In this document: in pieces, positions 23,581-34,799 of the stretch
Numbering within the stretch: position 1 is the stretch's first letter
How the letters are laid out: every line of letters begins with the position of its first letter
Source: Cladopsammia gracilis
Taxonomy: Eukaryota; Cnidaria; Anthozoa; Scleractinia; Dendrophylliidae
Assembly (NCBI GenBank): GCA_022457155.1
Contig: JAJGOT010000441.1
Location: 430,001 to 494,000, forward strand
Length of the DNA: 64,000 nucleotides
Direction of reading: 5' to 3'
Program-made: the position numbers and the translations under genes
Notes under the pieces: model-generated
Database searches by the model: none
What the model was told of the DNA's origin: nothing
The model's input: only the letters and a program-made list of their open reading frames with translations

Positions 23581-24185
23581 AATCAAAGGCTCCTAAGAGC
23601 CAATCCGAGAAGAAGAAATGCTAACGCGTAACGCAATATTGCCGTAAGCTTTAATACGTTTTCACACTAACACAGTTCGATTTATATTTTTTAAATTAAA
23701 TTAAGGATTTTTGACGAACGAAAAAAAAAAGTACATCACTTTCATAATGTCCAGTTCGAAAAAAGAAAAAAAAAAGAAAAAAAAAAAGGACTTGATGGAG
23801 ATTCGAACTCGGGCCGTCCGGGACGAAGCCACAAACTCAATCACTGCGCTGTCCAAGAGCACATACTACCTACGAACTAAATTTTATTATTTTAAGCTAG
23901 ATACGCATCAGAACGCGTGTTTAGGTTGCAAAATCCTTTTAAATCGATTTTAATGTTGCACTAAAAACTCCAAATGCGAAACATCTGTAAGCTTATTGTT
24001 GTCTATATTCGTTTACATCAAATTAATTATTGTTATCGTTGGATTCACGTTGAATTCCTGTTACGAAACGTGTTCGTAACAAAGCATTTGCTCACTAAGT
24101 TTACAGCTGATGGAAGGAGCGAGTGAGTGAGTGAGTGAGAATCACCCTTGCCGATAACCTGTTCATCATGCTTTCACGTATACAC
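23580..24185. repeat. Dispersed repeat unit, copy A, with tRNA-like insert
   Basis: About 600 bp that aligns along its full length to 25520-26150 (copy B). Shared landmarks are CTAATCAAAGGCTCCT, CATCACTTTCATAATGT, a poly-A/G tract, ACTCCAAATGC, TTTACAGCTGATGGAAGGAG and a GAGTGAGTGAGTGAG run. Copies are in direct orientation 1.9 kb apart. The tRNA-like segment in the middle differs between copies. Confidence 0.8.
23788..23860 (-). repeat. tRNA-like sequence in copy A
   Basis: The minus strand has a good B-box (GAGTTCGAATCTC) and an A-box-like CAGCGCAGTGATT 40 bp upstream. The acceptor stem pairs at only about five of seven positions. One possible anticodon reading is TCG, but the anticodon stem is poor. 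Treated as tRNA-like, not a functional tRNA. Confidence 0.5.
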
Positions 24186-25330
24186 GGGTTTAAAAGTAAG
24201 ACTACACTGCATTCACTAGATTCAGTAGCTGACACTTAAGCTCGACCCGGAGCTCGATCGCTAAGCAAATGGCAAGTTTAATATATAAAACACAGCTTGC
24301 CAGAGCAAAAATCCCACAGGAATATCAATAACACAATATCAAACGGTCCTATCCATCCATGAACGCCTTGAATTGTCTTGAAAGTGTGCAGTTGTACGCA
24401 GTAGTTCTTTATCTTGCTTCTCGAGTACACAAACGGAGAGATTTTACGGTATGTATTTCATGGCCGAAAGCCATATAGTCGTCTATATAGACTTAAATAT
24501 GCGTGCATAAATTTGCATGCGCTAATGTGACACGAAAAAAAACAAGAAAAGTCAACGCCGGATTTATAACTCGTGTGCTTCGCCACGAGTAAAAACAGAT
24601 AGTACACATACTCATTTCTTGGCTGAGTTGAACTAAAACCAAACTACGTACAGTAAACCATTTCATGCCTTTTTGAACATGGCATAACTTCAAAATTTTA
24701 ACAGTTAAAAAAACAATACCAGGAATAGCAATTTATGCCTTATCTTTCTACATAAGGAAGATCTCTGAAGTCATATTGTAAATTGAGAATTTTTCCCAAC
24801 TTAAACATATAAGCAGAACATATTGATAACCATGTTTATAGTAGCCCAAACCCATAATCCTCAAAAAAGTCTCCATGAAATTAAAGGCAAATTCATAACT
24901 GTTACAAGTATACCTCTTGTTCACTGGTATTACGGACCTTACGATCCGATGACGACGGACATCTGTGATGGTAGGCGGAAGAGAAATTATCAGAAGAGTT
25001 ACTTCCGGTTGCCGTCGTTCGAAATCTCCCGCCGTAGCGGGCTTGTCTATGACGTGAAGGCTATTTTGCCGTCGCGTCTAAAACGTAAGTAAATTAATGT
25101 ATTTTTAGGTCAGCTGAAGTGATTGTTTTTCATTCCGTCGATAGTCAACGAACATTTAACCTTATTATACCATGTTTGTTGAATATGAGAGTAAATAAGA
25201 ACGATTTTCAAAGAAATTTTAGCGTTTGTTGAACTGCTCGACAATCAGATTGTTTGCGGTTGAAAAATTCACTACAAAAAGAAATTACTTAAATTAAGGG
25301 GAAATACTACTAAAATTTGCGTCAGATGGT
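24186..25330. other. No recognised gene
   Basis: Mostly AT-rich. The frame at 24823-25092 plus has no recognisable domain. Nothing else is supported. Confidence 0.45.
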
Positions 25331-25339
25331 TAAGGAACA

Positions 25340-26345
25340 CTTCCCTTAAAATGAGGTACCCTGATAGTCCTCATTTCAAGAAAATGCACTCTTGAATTAA
25401 GAATCTATTCTGCTACTTTAAGTTAACTATTGTTTCTAAAATGAGGTACCCTGATAGTTCAAGGCAATGCACTCTTGAATTAAGAACCTATTCTGCTACT
25501 TTTAAGTAATTACCTTTCTAATCAAAGGCTCCTTAGAGCCAACCCGTGAATTTGAAATGCTAACGCTTAAGGCAATAATTGCGGAAAGCTTATGTTTTCA
25601 CTCTGTCACGGTTCAATATTTTTTTTTAAATTAAACGTAAGGAACTTTGACAAACGCAAAAAATAAAAATACAGGACATCACTTTCATAATGTTCAGTCC
25701 GAAGAAGAAAGAAAAAAAAAGAAAAAAAAAGAACACCCCGAGCGGGATTCGAACCCTGAGCCTTTCGGGTGTAAGTCCGCAATTTACACCACTCGACCAC
25801 CGTGACCACTGACTTGTAGAGGGATAAATTCTATTACCTAAAAGCAGATAACCATCAAAATGCGTGTCTCAGTTGAAAATTCCTTTTAGATCGATTTTAA
25901 CGTTGCATTAAAGACTCCAAATGCCAAACATCTTTAAGCTTATTGTTGTTTTTATTGGTTTACACCAATTTAGTTATTGTTATCGATGGATTCACGCTGT
26001 TCTTGTTACAAAACGCATTCGTAACAAAGCATTACGTCACTAAGTTTACAGCTGATGGAAGGAGTGAGCGAGTGAGTGACTCATTTGCATATCTGTCGTC
26101 GTTACCGATAACCCGTTCATTACGCATGCGCGTATATTCACGGGTTAAAAATGAGGTTCCTGACAGTTCTCATTTCAAGGAATTGTACTCCTGAATTAAG
26201 AACCTTTTCTGCTACTTTTAAGTAACCATCTTTTCTCATTCAAGCAACCTGGTACCCTTATTGTAGGGAATGCACTCTTGAATTAAAAACCTACTTTTCT
26301 ACTTTTAAGGAAACACCTTCCTAAATCAAAGCTTCCTAATATCCT
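25340..26345. repeat. Repeat unit, copy B, flanked by TGCACTCTTGAATTAAGAA blocks
   Basis: Copy B of the dispersed unit (25520-26150) lies between short repeats built on AATGAGGTACCCTGATAG and TGCACTCTTGAATTAAGAA (25340-25515 and 26150-26345). The flanking blocks are themselves tandemly repeated two to three times each, which suggests that the unit inserted into, or was duplicated together with, a minisatellite. Confidence 0.7.
25734..25807 (-). repeat. tRNA-like sequence in copy B
   Basis: The minus strand carries a perfect B-box (GGGTTCGAATCCC) and an A-box-like TGGTCGAGTGGTGTA. The acceptor arm does not pair and the anticodon stem is weak (readings TAC or TTA are possible). It is different in sequence from the tRNA-like segment at the same place in copy A. 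Confidence 0.5.
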
Positions 26346-27080
26346 AATTTTATGGAAATGGCCTTTGAAATCACCCTTGCTAATTATTTCAAGTAATTTC
26401 ACAAAAAAAGCCCACCCAAAAAATGACTGTACTATTCACATTCATGGGCATATAGTTGTTTTCAAAAACATGAGTGATAGAAAAGGGGATGCCTTTTGTT
26501 TCAAGTATGTCTAATCCTCTTAAGAAATTAAAATAATTAAAACAAACACAAAACATTTTCATAAAACTGAAACTTCTTTAATCAGAGAACAATTAAACAG
26601 TACAAATTATTCCTAAATATCTGTATAAGCATGGTTTGAGAACATCATAACTTACTTCAAATGGTACTATCAATTCACAACATCAACAAAATTGGTAAAG
26701 GTAATAAAGAAGCAAGAAGCACTTCCCCACCAAACATTTTGGAGTGCCCCGACCCTCAATGCACACATACAGGTCGGAGTGAATTGATGATTCTCTTTTT
26801 ACTCGAGGGTCGATCTAAAACAGCAGAATATCAACAAATGGTCCAGGTTTAACTGTGCAAATTCAAAAACCATGAACACTTTGATTTGCCTTTGGCCTTT
26901 TAAATTTGGTGATGACCAATCAGATGGGAGATCAAACTGCAAGAAAAACCGCCTGCCACAAAGAAGTATAATTATCTCGCATCTGATCTGATTGACTTTC
27001 TCATGCAACACAATAACATTCCAGAAATGATTCTATTGTTCAGTTTTTGGATTTGCACCGTATTACCACAGACATCAATT
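26346..27080. other. No recognised gene
   Basis: AT-rich spacer with only short frames (26661-26852 plus, 26799-27011 minus) and no recognisable domain. Confidence 0.45.
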
Positions 27081-27421
27081 TTGAATGTGCTCTATTCTTA
27101 GTCTAAGTTAATCTAAATTTTAACAACTGTCAAGTTCAAAGTATAATGGCAAATGTTACTATTTCTTTGCAACTCATTTGAACCACATGCAGGGTCATGG
27201 AAGCTGCAAATCTGCTAGCTGTGTAGCATATCTCAAGGGTCTCTGACTGAATGAATGTGCTTTATTCTTAGTCTACTGAGTTAATCTCAATTTTAACACA
27301 ACTGTCAAGTTCATAGTACAATGGCAAATGTCACTCTCTTTCTTTGCAACACATTTGAACCACATGCAGGCTCATGGAAGCTGCAAGTCTGCTAGCCGTG
27401 TAGCATATCTCAAAGGTCTCT
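27081..27421. repeat. Two-copy tandem duplication of about 170 bp
   Basis: The segment beginning GAATGTGCTCTATTCTTAGT is followed by a diverged second copy beginning GAATGTGCTTTATTCTTAGT. Both contain TTTGAACCACATGCAG and GTGTAGCATATCTCAA. The array abuts the last coding exon of the minus-strand gene at 27429. Confidence 0.8.
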
Positions 27422-27428
27422 TAGTAAG

Positions 27429-29840
27429 AAAGTCATGCAAAATGTGTTCCTGCAAAAACATAAAAGCACACTTTGCGGGTCCGGGATACTCTATATGGTA
27501 TATGTAAGGCAAACTACAGCCCTTGCCAATCCATCTGCAATTGAAAGTTCCATAAATTCCTCCTTATTGTTCTGCATTAGCAGCACTTGTTTTCCAGGAT
27601 TCACCATCAAAAATGGTGAAGAAGACAGTGCTGTTTCTTTTGCTGCCTCAAAGGAGATGCCGTTCTGTAAAAAAAAATACCAAAATAGAAAGGTTTATAT
27701 ACAAGTGCTAGTTTATGGCTACACAGTCTCCCTTTCATTTAATGCTGCTTGCTTCAGTACCACAGACTTCTCAGAATAACATTAGTATTTTCCTTTGAAT
27801 TGATATTGCAAGTCTCCTTTAAATAAAAAGAATGAACTGAGGACCAAGCAGACTATATTGAATTATTAAATTACACATGAAATCAAACTGGCAGTAGCAA
27901 ATCAAACTTCATTACAGCGTTGACTACACATTGCAAATTAATCGGCACAGCCCCGTGAGAAAACAGTTATGTAAGACAAACTAAAAAATAGCAACAGCTA
28001 GCTCAGTCAGGTAAGGCACCTACCTCAATAACAACAATAAAAAATTTGTCTGCATCTGGTGTAGGCACATTCTTTAACTTGTATAGTTTCGGAAGGCATC
28101 GCAAAGCAATGATTTCCTTCTTATCAGGATCTACAATAATCAGACAGGTGAAAATGTGATTGTTACTGTTGTACAGTGTACATGTTTTAATTAAATGGCT
28201 GTTCATCATCACTTGTTTCTGTAACACTAATATATGATACATACATGTATAACAACCTACTGTATGTAGTGACTTTCATCCTATGGTTGTCACCTTGGCA
28301 TTCTAGCACTGGAATTTTCCTCAGGAAAAATAGGTTTAATGGCTAAAACCAGAGGCTTATCATGTGATATATAATTTTGACAAAACCTTGTCTTAATGGA
28401 AGCAAATTTCAGGTTACCTTCATCAATAGCTTCACGTCTATCTGTGCGCGCAGAACTTTTTATTTTGTTTGCAGCGTGCAGATTTATTTTGTTTGCAGTG
28501 TGCGGATTTATCTTGTTTGCAGCGTGCGAGTTTTTTGTTTGCAGCGTGCAAATTTATTTTGTTTGCAGTGTGAAGATTTATTTAGTTTGCAGCTTGCAGA
28601 TTTATTTTGTTTGCAGCGTGCAGATTTATTTTGTTTGCAGTGTGCGGGTTCATTTATTTTGTTTCTCTCTGAAGTCTTATTGGGAAAGCTTTATACTTTA
28701 GGCTTTTTAAAGACTTTTTTTGCGAAAAGTGAGAGTCGTGTTAAGCCTGTCTATTTTTATACTACTACCAATGCATTCAACCGAATAAAAACATGACAAC
28801 TTGTTGACATATTAATTAACTTGTTGACAATATAATAACAGGATAATTACTAGGGGGCGGAACGGCGGCATCACAGGCGAGTCCACAGGCTTCGCCGCCC
28901 CTTCCCTCTTCCCCAGTCTGCGCTAACCTAACCTAATTCCCCAAAAAGAAGCCTGTTCACAGGCTATATTAACAAAAATGACAAAATAAAACCATGTGAA
29001 TTAAATGGCAAATCATGTGACATCATTCGTAAGCAAAAAAATTAAGGCAAAGAAAAATGAATATTTCAAAATAATTCATTTCATGCAAGTGCCCTTAAGA
29101 AATGCCACGGGCCAGGACCATTGCCCTGACTCGTGGAGTTGCTACCATTTCTTCTGATGAGAACACTCCATCAGGAAGTCTAGCTACCTTGTCCAATTCC
29201 TCTTGCATGACAAAGTTGTTTTCCAGCCAGGCAGCTAATCGCTTTTTGATGTCATTGCCTTTGGCATCTACAAGGTGTATCTCTCTGAAGTGTTGCATTA
29301 GTGCCCGGAGCTGGTTCATTGCGCTCAACACTCCAATTTCCATGCAAATTGGACAGATAATTTGGAATGGGTAACGGAGATAGCTTTCATTCCCAAACAA
29401 CAACTTAACTCCAGCCTTTAGCTTATCAAACTGTAACAGAAACCGAGAATCTTCAGCCATTAACTTTTCACACTGGGCAGTCCATTTTACATTTGAAAAC
29501 CCACGTGATCTTTTTCTTCTATCATCATGTATCCCAATTTCTCTTTTCAGCTGTTCCTAGCAACTTCCTTGGTACACACCACTAGTTTACCATCAGCAAT
29601 GTGAGGTTCTGCCGCAGTTGGCACAAGAATGATCTCAACGGTTAACGTAGAATAATCTCTAAGCACATCAATTGCATGATGAAGGCTGCTGCGATCTCTT
29701 TCCTCAATTTCCACCTTGACCACTTCATCACCAAGTGGAAACTCGTATGTCACACAAATAAGTTCTTTACGAACATTAATAATATTGGCAACTTTGGAGA
29801 TAAAATCACTTGTGGTCATTTTACTGTTCACGAGGACCAT
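27429..29840 (-). pseudogene. Multi-exon gene: ubiquitin/PB1-like fold, zinc-finger-like motif, unknown C-terminus
   Basis: Four coding blocks follow each other on the minus strand. Block 1 (29840-29547) resembles a ubiquitin-like/PB1 fold (ELICVTYEFPLGDEVVKVEI). Block 2 (29550-29095, joined with a frame change near 29560) has CPICMEIGVL and HFREIHLVDAK, a C2H2-like pair. Block 3 (about 28127-28026) has an acceptor TTGTAG and a strong donor GAG/GTAGGT. Block 4 (27665-27429) follows a TTTTTACAG acceptor and reads FLMVNPGKQVLLM to the stop. The right arm of the 24-bp foldback array lies in the intron between blocks 2 and 3. I do not recognise the protein; it is probably TE-borne because similar blocks seem common in anthozoan repeats. 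Confidence 0.45.
28665..29094. other. No recognised gene
   Basis: Intronic or spacer sequence of the minus-strand gene, AT-rich apart from a short GC-rich block at 28855-28915. Confidence 0.45.
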
Positions 29841-30635
29841 TTTTTAATTCTTTGAGGAGAAAGTCTTGATTTTCCATAATCTTGATACCACTGAAATCCA
29901 GACAACAATGCAGTAGAATTAATATTTATCTAATTTAAAGATTTCAACAATTTTAATTAATTTCAATTCCAGGCTTTGTACTACAAATGTACAAATACTG
30001 AGAGCTTTCAGGGTACAAATATGAAATTCAGGATGCAGAACTGAAACATTTTACTGGTAATAAAATGCTTTTAAAGATAAATTACAGTCCGTACTGCGCA
30101 ATCTCAGCTCAGCAATGTTTGTTAGACTCACAAGCAAGGAACATTAACTAGCGAAAATGAAAATTATGGGACAAGCTTACCTTTTCCTTCGTTATTAACT
30201 TCAGATATCCTTGCCAAACAACAGGTAAAAGAACCCCAAAGTTTACCCAAACCAACGTTTCAGCTCATCGAGCATTCGTATACACAACAGCCGTAATGGT
30301 GGACTGACGGTTTACTCCCATTTACTCCATGTATGCTATTACCGAAGTGTAACATATCAACAAATTCAAAACAAAAAATGAAAACAAACCCTGAGATTGC
30401 GCAGTACAGACTGTAAATCAGCTTTAAAACATAAATCAATTTAATGAAAGAATCAACAGCCCCTACATGCATGTGCATTGTAGATCTACATGTATTCCTC
30501 CACCGAATTCTACAGGTGCATGCCACAGGCATCAATACAATAACTGAAATTCTGGGAGTTTTCCAGGAATTGCAGGAGTGTTAGAAGATAAAACTTAACC
30601 TTATACTGTACATGTACTGATACAATAAAACTCAG

Positions 30636-30848
30636 CCATAAAATACTTGTTGAAAAAAATCAAGAGATTTGAAGGAACTGTGAGTGACCGCTTTAACAAA
30701 AACACTACTCATGTGCTTTTCCCTCGTAGAGTAGATTATCAAGCTGGCCTGCAATCTTTGAAATCTACACCTACAGAAACAGTCCGCCTTGTGTCTATTG
30801 ACTGGCAAACTGCTTGTATTGCGGAAAGAAAACTAATCTTGGTGACAT
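30636..30848 (+). CDS. Isolated BRCT-like exon
   Basis: About 70 codons open after a CTCAG acceptor-like site. The pattern FEGTVSDRFNKNTTHVLFP followed by VRLVSIDWQTACI is that of a BRCT repeat: Gly/Thr turn, THV strand, and the VS-DW-x2-C helix. BRCT domains bind phosphopeptides in DNA-repair proteins, and the wording is close to microcephalin-type BRCTs. A donor (TTG/GTGACA) could follow at 30841. No neighbouring exon was found on the plus strand, so it may be a captured exon or part of a larger host gene beyond reach. Confidence 0.45.
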
Positions 30849-30999
30849 AATTTGAGGTACATTGTAAAGTAAAGCCATTTTTTCTATATAGATTGTTGGC
30901 ATGCTTGCCGGGAGAGCTTGAATTTTCTCACGGTATGCTCGGGAGGAATGGAAACCAACGAGGTGTCCCTTTCCTGCCGCGTACTCCTCTCTTCCAAGC

Positions 31000-31200
31000 A
31001 TGGAAACTAGCGAAAGTTATCCGGTCTGGGATTAATATGATCTCCAAGTTTGGAAAATGACTTATCCGGCTGGGATTAATATGATTTCCAAGTTTGGAAA
31101 ATGACTTATCCAGTCTGGGATTAATATGACCTCTATGCTTGGAAAATGACTTGTACAGTCTGGGATTTATACGATCTCCGTGTTTGGTGAAAGTGAGTAA
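31000..31200. repeat. Subterminal repeats, about 56-bp units
   Basis: Four imperfect copies of a unit containing TCTGGGATTAATATGATCTC and CCAAGTTTGGAAAATGACTT. Placement just inside the presumed left end of the CACTA-like element fits a subterminal transposase-binding array. Confidence 0.7.
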
Positions 31201-31659
31201 CAAACCAGAATATATAAATGAGTGCTGGCTTATGTGGAAAATGTTTTATTCATGGTAGGATAAGCATATGTCTGGTAAACATGATGTAAATAACAGGATA
31301 AATGACATTGGAAAATACTGCATCGAGTCTATGGTAAATGAGATACAATAATTTTTTTGGTTAAGATATTATAACACATTTCTAAGGTCCAGTACGATCA
31401 CTTGTTACAAGTCCAGCCAGCATACAAAAGTAAAATCTCAGATGGCTCTTCCTTTGGTGACCAAAATATATTTCTAAGAATTTCAATTTACTGGTCAAAG
31501 TACTGTACACATACAAAAAGGAATCCAAGCCAAATATTCCTTGAACAAAACAGAAATTAATATTTAATCATAACATTAATTAATTATTAGCCAGCCATTG
31601 ACTCAGTACCATACTATATGTAGAAATACCTGTTCACTTGGGCAAGTAAATTGACATGT

Positions 31660-32150
31660 AAGTGTTCTTATCCTTGTTTCATAGCAAAGTCAAACGCATC
31701 TTATTTGTAATTGGAGATGCCTATCATGATAAGCAGTGTTTCTTGCTAGCTTTAAGAATTTTTATAAATGCAACATTTGAGGGAAAAGTGTTCTTATCCT
31801 TGTTTTGTAGCAAAGTCAAACCCAACTTCTTCTTTGTAAATGGACATGCCTATCATGATAAGCAGTATTTCTTGCTAGCTGTGAGAATTTTTATAAATGC
31901 AACATTCGAGGGAAAAGTAAGTGTTCTTATCCTTGTTTCGTAGCAAAGTCAAACGCATCTTATTTGTAAATGGAGATGCCTATCATGATAAACAGTGTTT
32001 CTTGCTATCTTTAAGAATTTTTATAAATGCAACATTCGAGGGAACAGTGTTTTTATCCTTGTTTCGTAGCAAAGTCAAACCCATCTTCTTTGTAAACGAA
32101 CATGCCTATCATGATAAGCAGTGTTTCTTGCTAGCTTTAAGAAGAGAAAA
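31660..32150. repeat. Four tandem 128-bp repeats carrying a fragment of the SAM-gene exon 3
   Basis: Units start at about 31660, 31788, 31919 and 32048. Each contains GTGTTCTTATCCTTGTTTCG and about 30 further bases matching 32347-32395, which is coding sequence of exon 3 of the neighbouring gene (antisense of the LTLLRNKDKNT codons). The rest of the unit (TGCCTATCATGATAAGCAGT onward) is not exon. The copies have no intact reading frame. Confidence 0.8.
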
Positions 32151-32237
32151 GAGACTTATCCAATAAGTTTTAGCTCGTTTCATGCCATCCATGCATACAA
32201 TACACAAGGCCATTAGGGCCTGAAAAACACTGTCAAA

Positions 32238-33780
32238 CTACTGACTGACTGATACATCTTCCTGTGTAATTCTGTCGAGTGCTATGCCTTCAGCAATTGA
32301 AACTTTTTTCTCTCTTACGAAAGATGATGCTACTACTCGTAGGTAAGTGTTCTTATCCTTGTTTCGTAGTAAGGTCAAACCCATCTTCTTTGCTTCTTTC
32401 TTAAGTTCTTCAAGGCGTATTTCGTTGCTTGCTGTTTTCTCCAGCCAAACAAGAAGAATGGCTGTGGCCGACATCAAGCTAAGACCTGAAATGTACACAG
32501 CCACATTCAATTTTATGTGCTTTCAAATTTGAATTAGTGCTATCAAAATAATTTATTCATGGGCATGGTCATTGTCTGAGGACCCCCAATTGATCCCATG
32601 AATTATGGCCCTGTTAGAAGTTACTAAGAAAAAAAATCACTGTTTTCTGTGAGCAAAAGGAGCCCATCTAAATGCAAGGAATGATAAAACCTTACGACAA
32701 AATGTCCCTAATTTGGCCCTTTGTTAACTGAACTTCTATTAATTCAGTGTGCTGTGGATAGTGCAACTTGAATCAGCATCAGGAACGCCACGCATCTGGA
32801 TGAAAAATATTTACTGACTTTTCCTGAAACAAAATAAATTTTTCAAAAGCCATGTTAAATGTAGCATCATCTTTCCTGCAGTATATTTTTTTGAAATTAC
32901 AATGCTGGGCCCACAAGAAAAAGAATCAAACCATGTGGCATCCTAAGAGTAAAATTCCCTGACTTTTTTGTAACTTTGTAATGAATGTTGAATTTCCCTC
33001 ACTTAAATGGAATTTTCTGATGTCCTGACCTTGACAAAAACCTTTCCCCAGTAGTGGTGACCCTAAAAGCACTAAAAAACAAAACAGGCCCTTACCATCT
33101 ATGAAGTATGCCTCATAATTCTTTATTTGCCCACATAGTGGGAAATTTGACCAACCATTTAATGCCCGGGGGATAAATGGGGGGGGGCGATGATCGCTTT
33201 TGGAATTGACCAATACATAAGCTTAATTCAAATTTACCAAAAAGTTTCTTGACCGATGAGATGAATTTTTTCCTTCTTGCCGATTGTTGTTAGTCCCAAG
33301 TGATTCATCGACTGTTCTCTAAGAATCAATTCGGACTTCAAGGTGTTTCCATCGATCTCTTGCTCTTCAAATTTCGTGGCAACGTCGTCATTAAAAATTT
33401 CCTTTGCCCATCGCTGGACGGCTTCAACATCCCACTCTAATAAAACGGAGAAAAAGTAGTCCACTTATGAAGAATGAAGTTGCTATTTGCGGTAAAACTG
33501 TTTTCGCAAAAACATTGCAAATTTCAGAAAGCGGGAGTCACGTACCTGAAGGATCTTTCTCGCTTGCAGATGCACAACTTGAACTCTCAGCTTCGAATTC
33601 TGCAGCATCTCTGGTGCGTTTGTTTATCCTCACTTGTGTGGGAGGAGGTGTTTCTTCGGAAGATACACTTAAGGTAGAATCTTCTGAATCTTCTCTGTCA
33701 GAATTATTATCGGCCGTGCACACGTTTGGTAGAGAAGAACGAAATACATTCCCTTTCAACTTTCCCTTCGTTGCCGCCAT
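32238..33780 (-). CDS. SAM-domain protein, three exons, intact
   Basis: Exon 1 33780-33546 (ATG, Lys-rich start, then Ser/Asp/Glu-rich linker), donor CAG/GTACGT. Exon 2 33436-33238 after a TTATTAG acceptor encodes a SAM domain: EWDVEAVQRWAKEIF, then an IDGNTL turn and LGLTTIGKKEKI. Donor TTG/GTAAAT. Exon 3 32478-32238 after a TCTTAG acceptor encodes a C-terminal helical domain with NKDKNTYLRVVAS. The phases join (1, then 2) and the total is 675 nt including the stop, 224 residues with no break. SAM domains mediate oligomerisation. As the minus-strand gene of a CACTA-like element it may be an accessory factor. Its exon 3 is paralogous to 45996-46257. Confidence 0.65.
32479..33237. other. Intron 2 of the SAM-domain gene
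   Basis: AT-rich intron with a GT-AG pair as described for the gene. A run of nine G at about 33178-33188 is the only notable feature. Confidence 0.55.
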
Positions 33781-33997
33781 TTTCCAATGTGTACAACAAG
33801 TCCATTCATCGGAAAAGGCGGGAAAACATTTGCCGTGCGCACGCAAGTTCTTATTGCCCCTGATTGGCTAATAACAGTTTCCGCCTTTGTGTAAATCTAC
33901 ATATAGTGTTATTAATGAATAACACCGCTGTTTGTCATGTATATGAATCTGCAAACACTGGCGTTGCACGTGTAAGTGCCTTCAAACTGTTCCAAAC

Positions 33998-34701
33998 ATG
34001 GCGGACAAAACGGACAAACAGGCATCTTCTCTCTGCTTTTGTTCTGCCAAGAAAACGGCACATGTTCACTTTGCCTGCAGTTCCTGTAATGGAAAACCTG
34101 TTAATTACCGGACCCAAATATCGCACTTGGAATTTGAGAGAAATTCTGAAGCCGACAATGCACCAGGTACGTATTCACATGAACTGATTAAGCCTTATGT
34201 TTTAAAGGGACAGCTGAAATAATAACGAAATTATGTGAATTTCCATGTTATATCGCCAAATGCCACCAAATATACAACTTATAAATTGAATAAAAAATAT
34301 TCTATAGAGCAATTTGGCGAAGTATGGAAGCAGATCACAGTTCGATCCGGGATTACATATTTCCATTCTGGTGGAATTTTGAGTTTTTTGGTGTGTCTTT
34401 TTTTGTCTTAGTCTTAGTTCATATTTCTTTGCATTCATCACTTTTGGCGATTTTACACTTACCTGATGACATTCAGAGGTTTTCAGCACCAGATAATTTC
34501 TGGTGTTTTGAATTTGAAAGGGCTGTGAAGCGTTACACAAGGCAATGTAGCAATAAAAAGCATATTGAAAAATCCTTTGCACGAAGAGAAAGTCAGAGAG
34601 AATTCCTCAAATTTCAGCAACACCTTAAGCTGATCTCATCTGAAAGACCTAGAGTGACATCGGCTACGGACAAGGAGAAGGTGATTTTTCTAAACTCATA
34701 A
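33998..34701 (+). pseudogene. TNP2/CACTA-type transposase, only first and last parts
   Basis: Divergent from the SAM gene, starts 217 bp apart. Exon 1 (33998-34166) begins MADKTDKQASSLCFC and has a Cys-rich CSAKKTAHVHFACSSCNGKP segment ending at a CAG/GTACGT donor. The last exon (about 34390-34701) contains HLPDDIQRFSAPDNFWCFEFE followed by RAVKRY, a pattern like the domain that follows the TNP2 transposase in CACTA elements (DUF4218-like). The DDE catalytic part that should lie between is missing, so the element is non-autonomous. The family call is moderate. Confidence 0.5.
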
Positions 34702-34799
34702 CGCCGTATTCATAAATGGTCGCGACCATCTATTTTTTGTTTCGCTAGTTCAAATGAATTCTTAATTATAATAACAGATTATCAAGCACTGCAAAATAT

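Larger units (their letters stand above)
21693..28664. mobile_element. Giant foldback-like pair: inverted 24-bp subrepeat arrays 7 kb apart
   Basis: Left arm 21693-21843 is a tandem array of a 24-bp unit beginning GCAAACAAAATAAATCTGCA. Right arm 28442-28664 is the reverse complement of that array with two or three extra units. The arm tips match exactly (AAACAAAATAAATGAACCCG outward; GTTCTGCGCGCAG inward), so they are a pair and not two random repeats. Between them lie an integrase-type remnant, the duplicated tRNA-like repeats and the last exons of a minus-strand gene. Target duplications are not clear, so the whole interval being one element is inference. Confidence 0.6.

Noticed and set aside
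28377..28796. Plus-strand ORFs with repeated FCLQ/ILFAVC peptides
   Set aside because: Readings of the 24-bp foldback-arm array.
31662..32166. Repeat protein FLSLFRSKVK...FINATFEGK
   Set aside because: It is the reverse strand of the 128-bp tandem repeats, whose partial source is an exon on the other strand.
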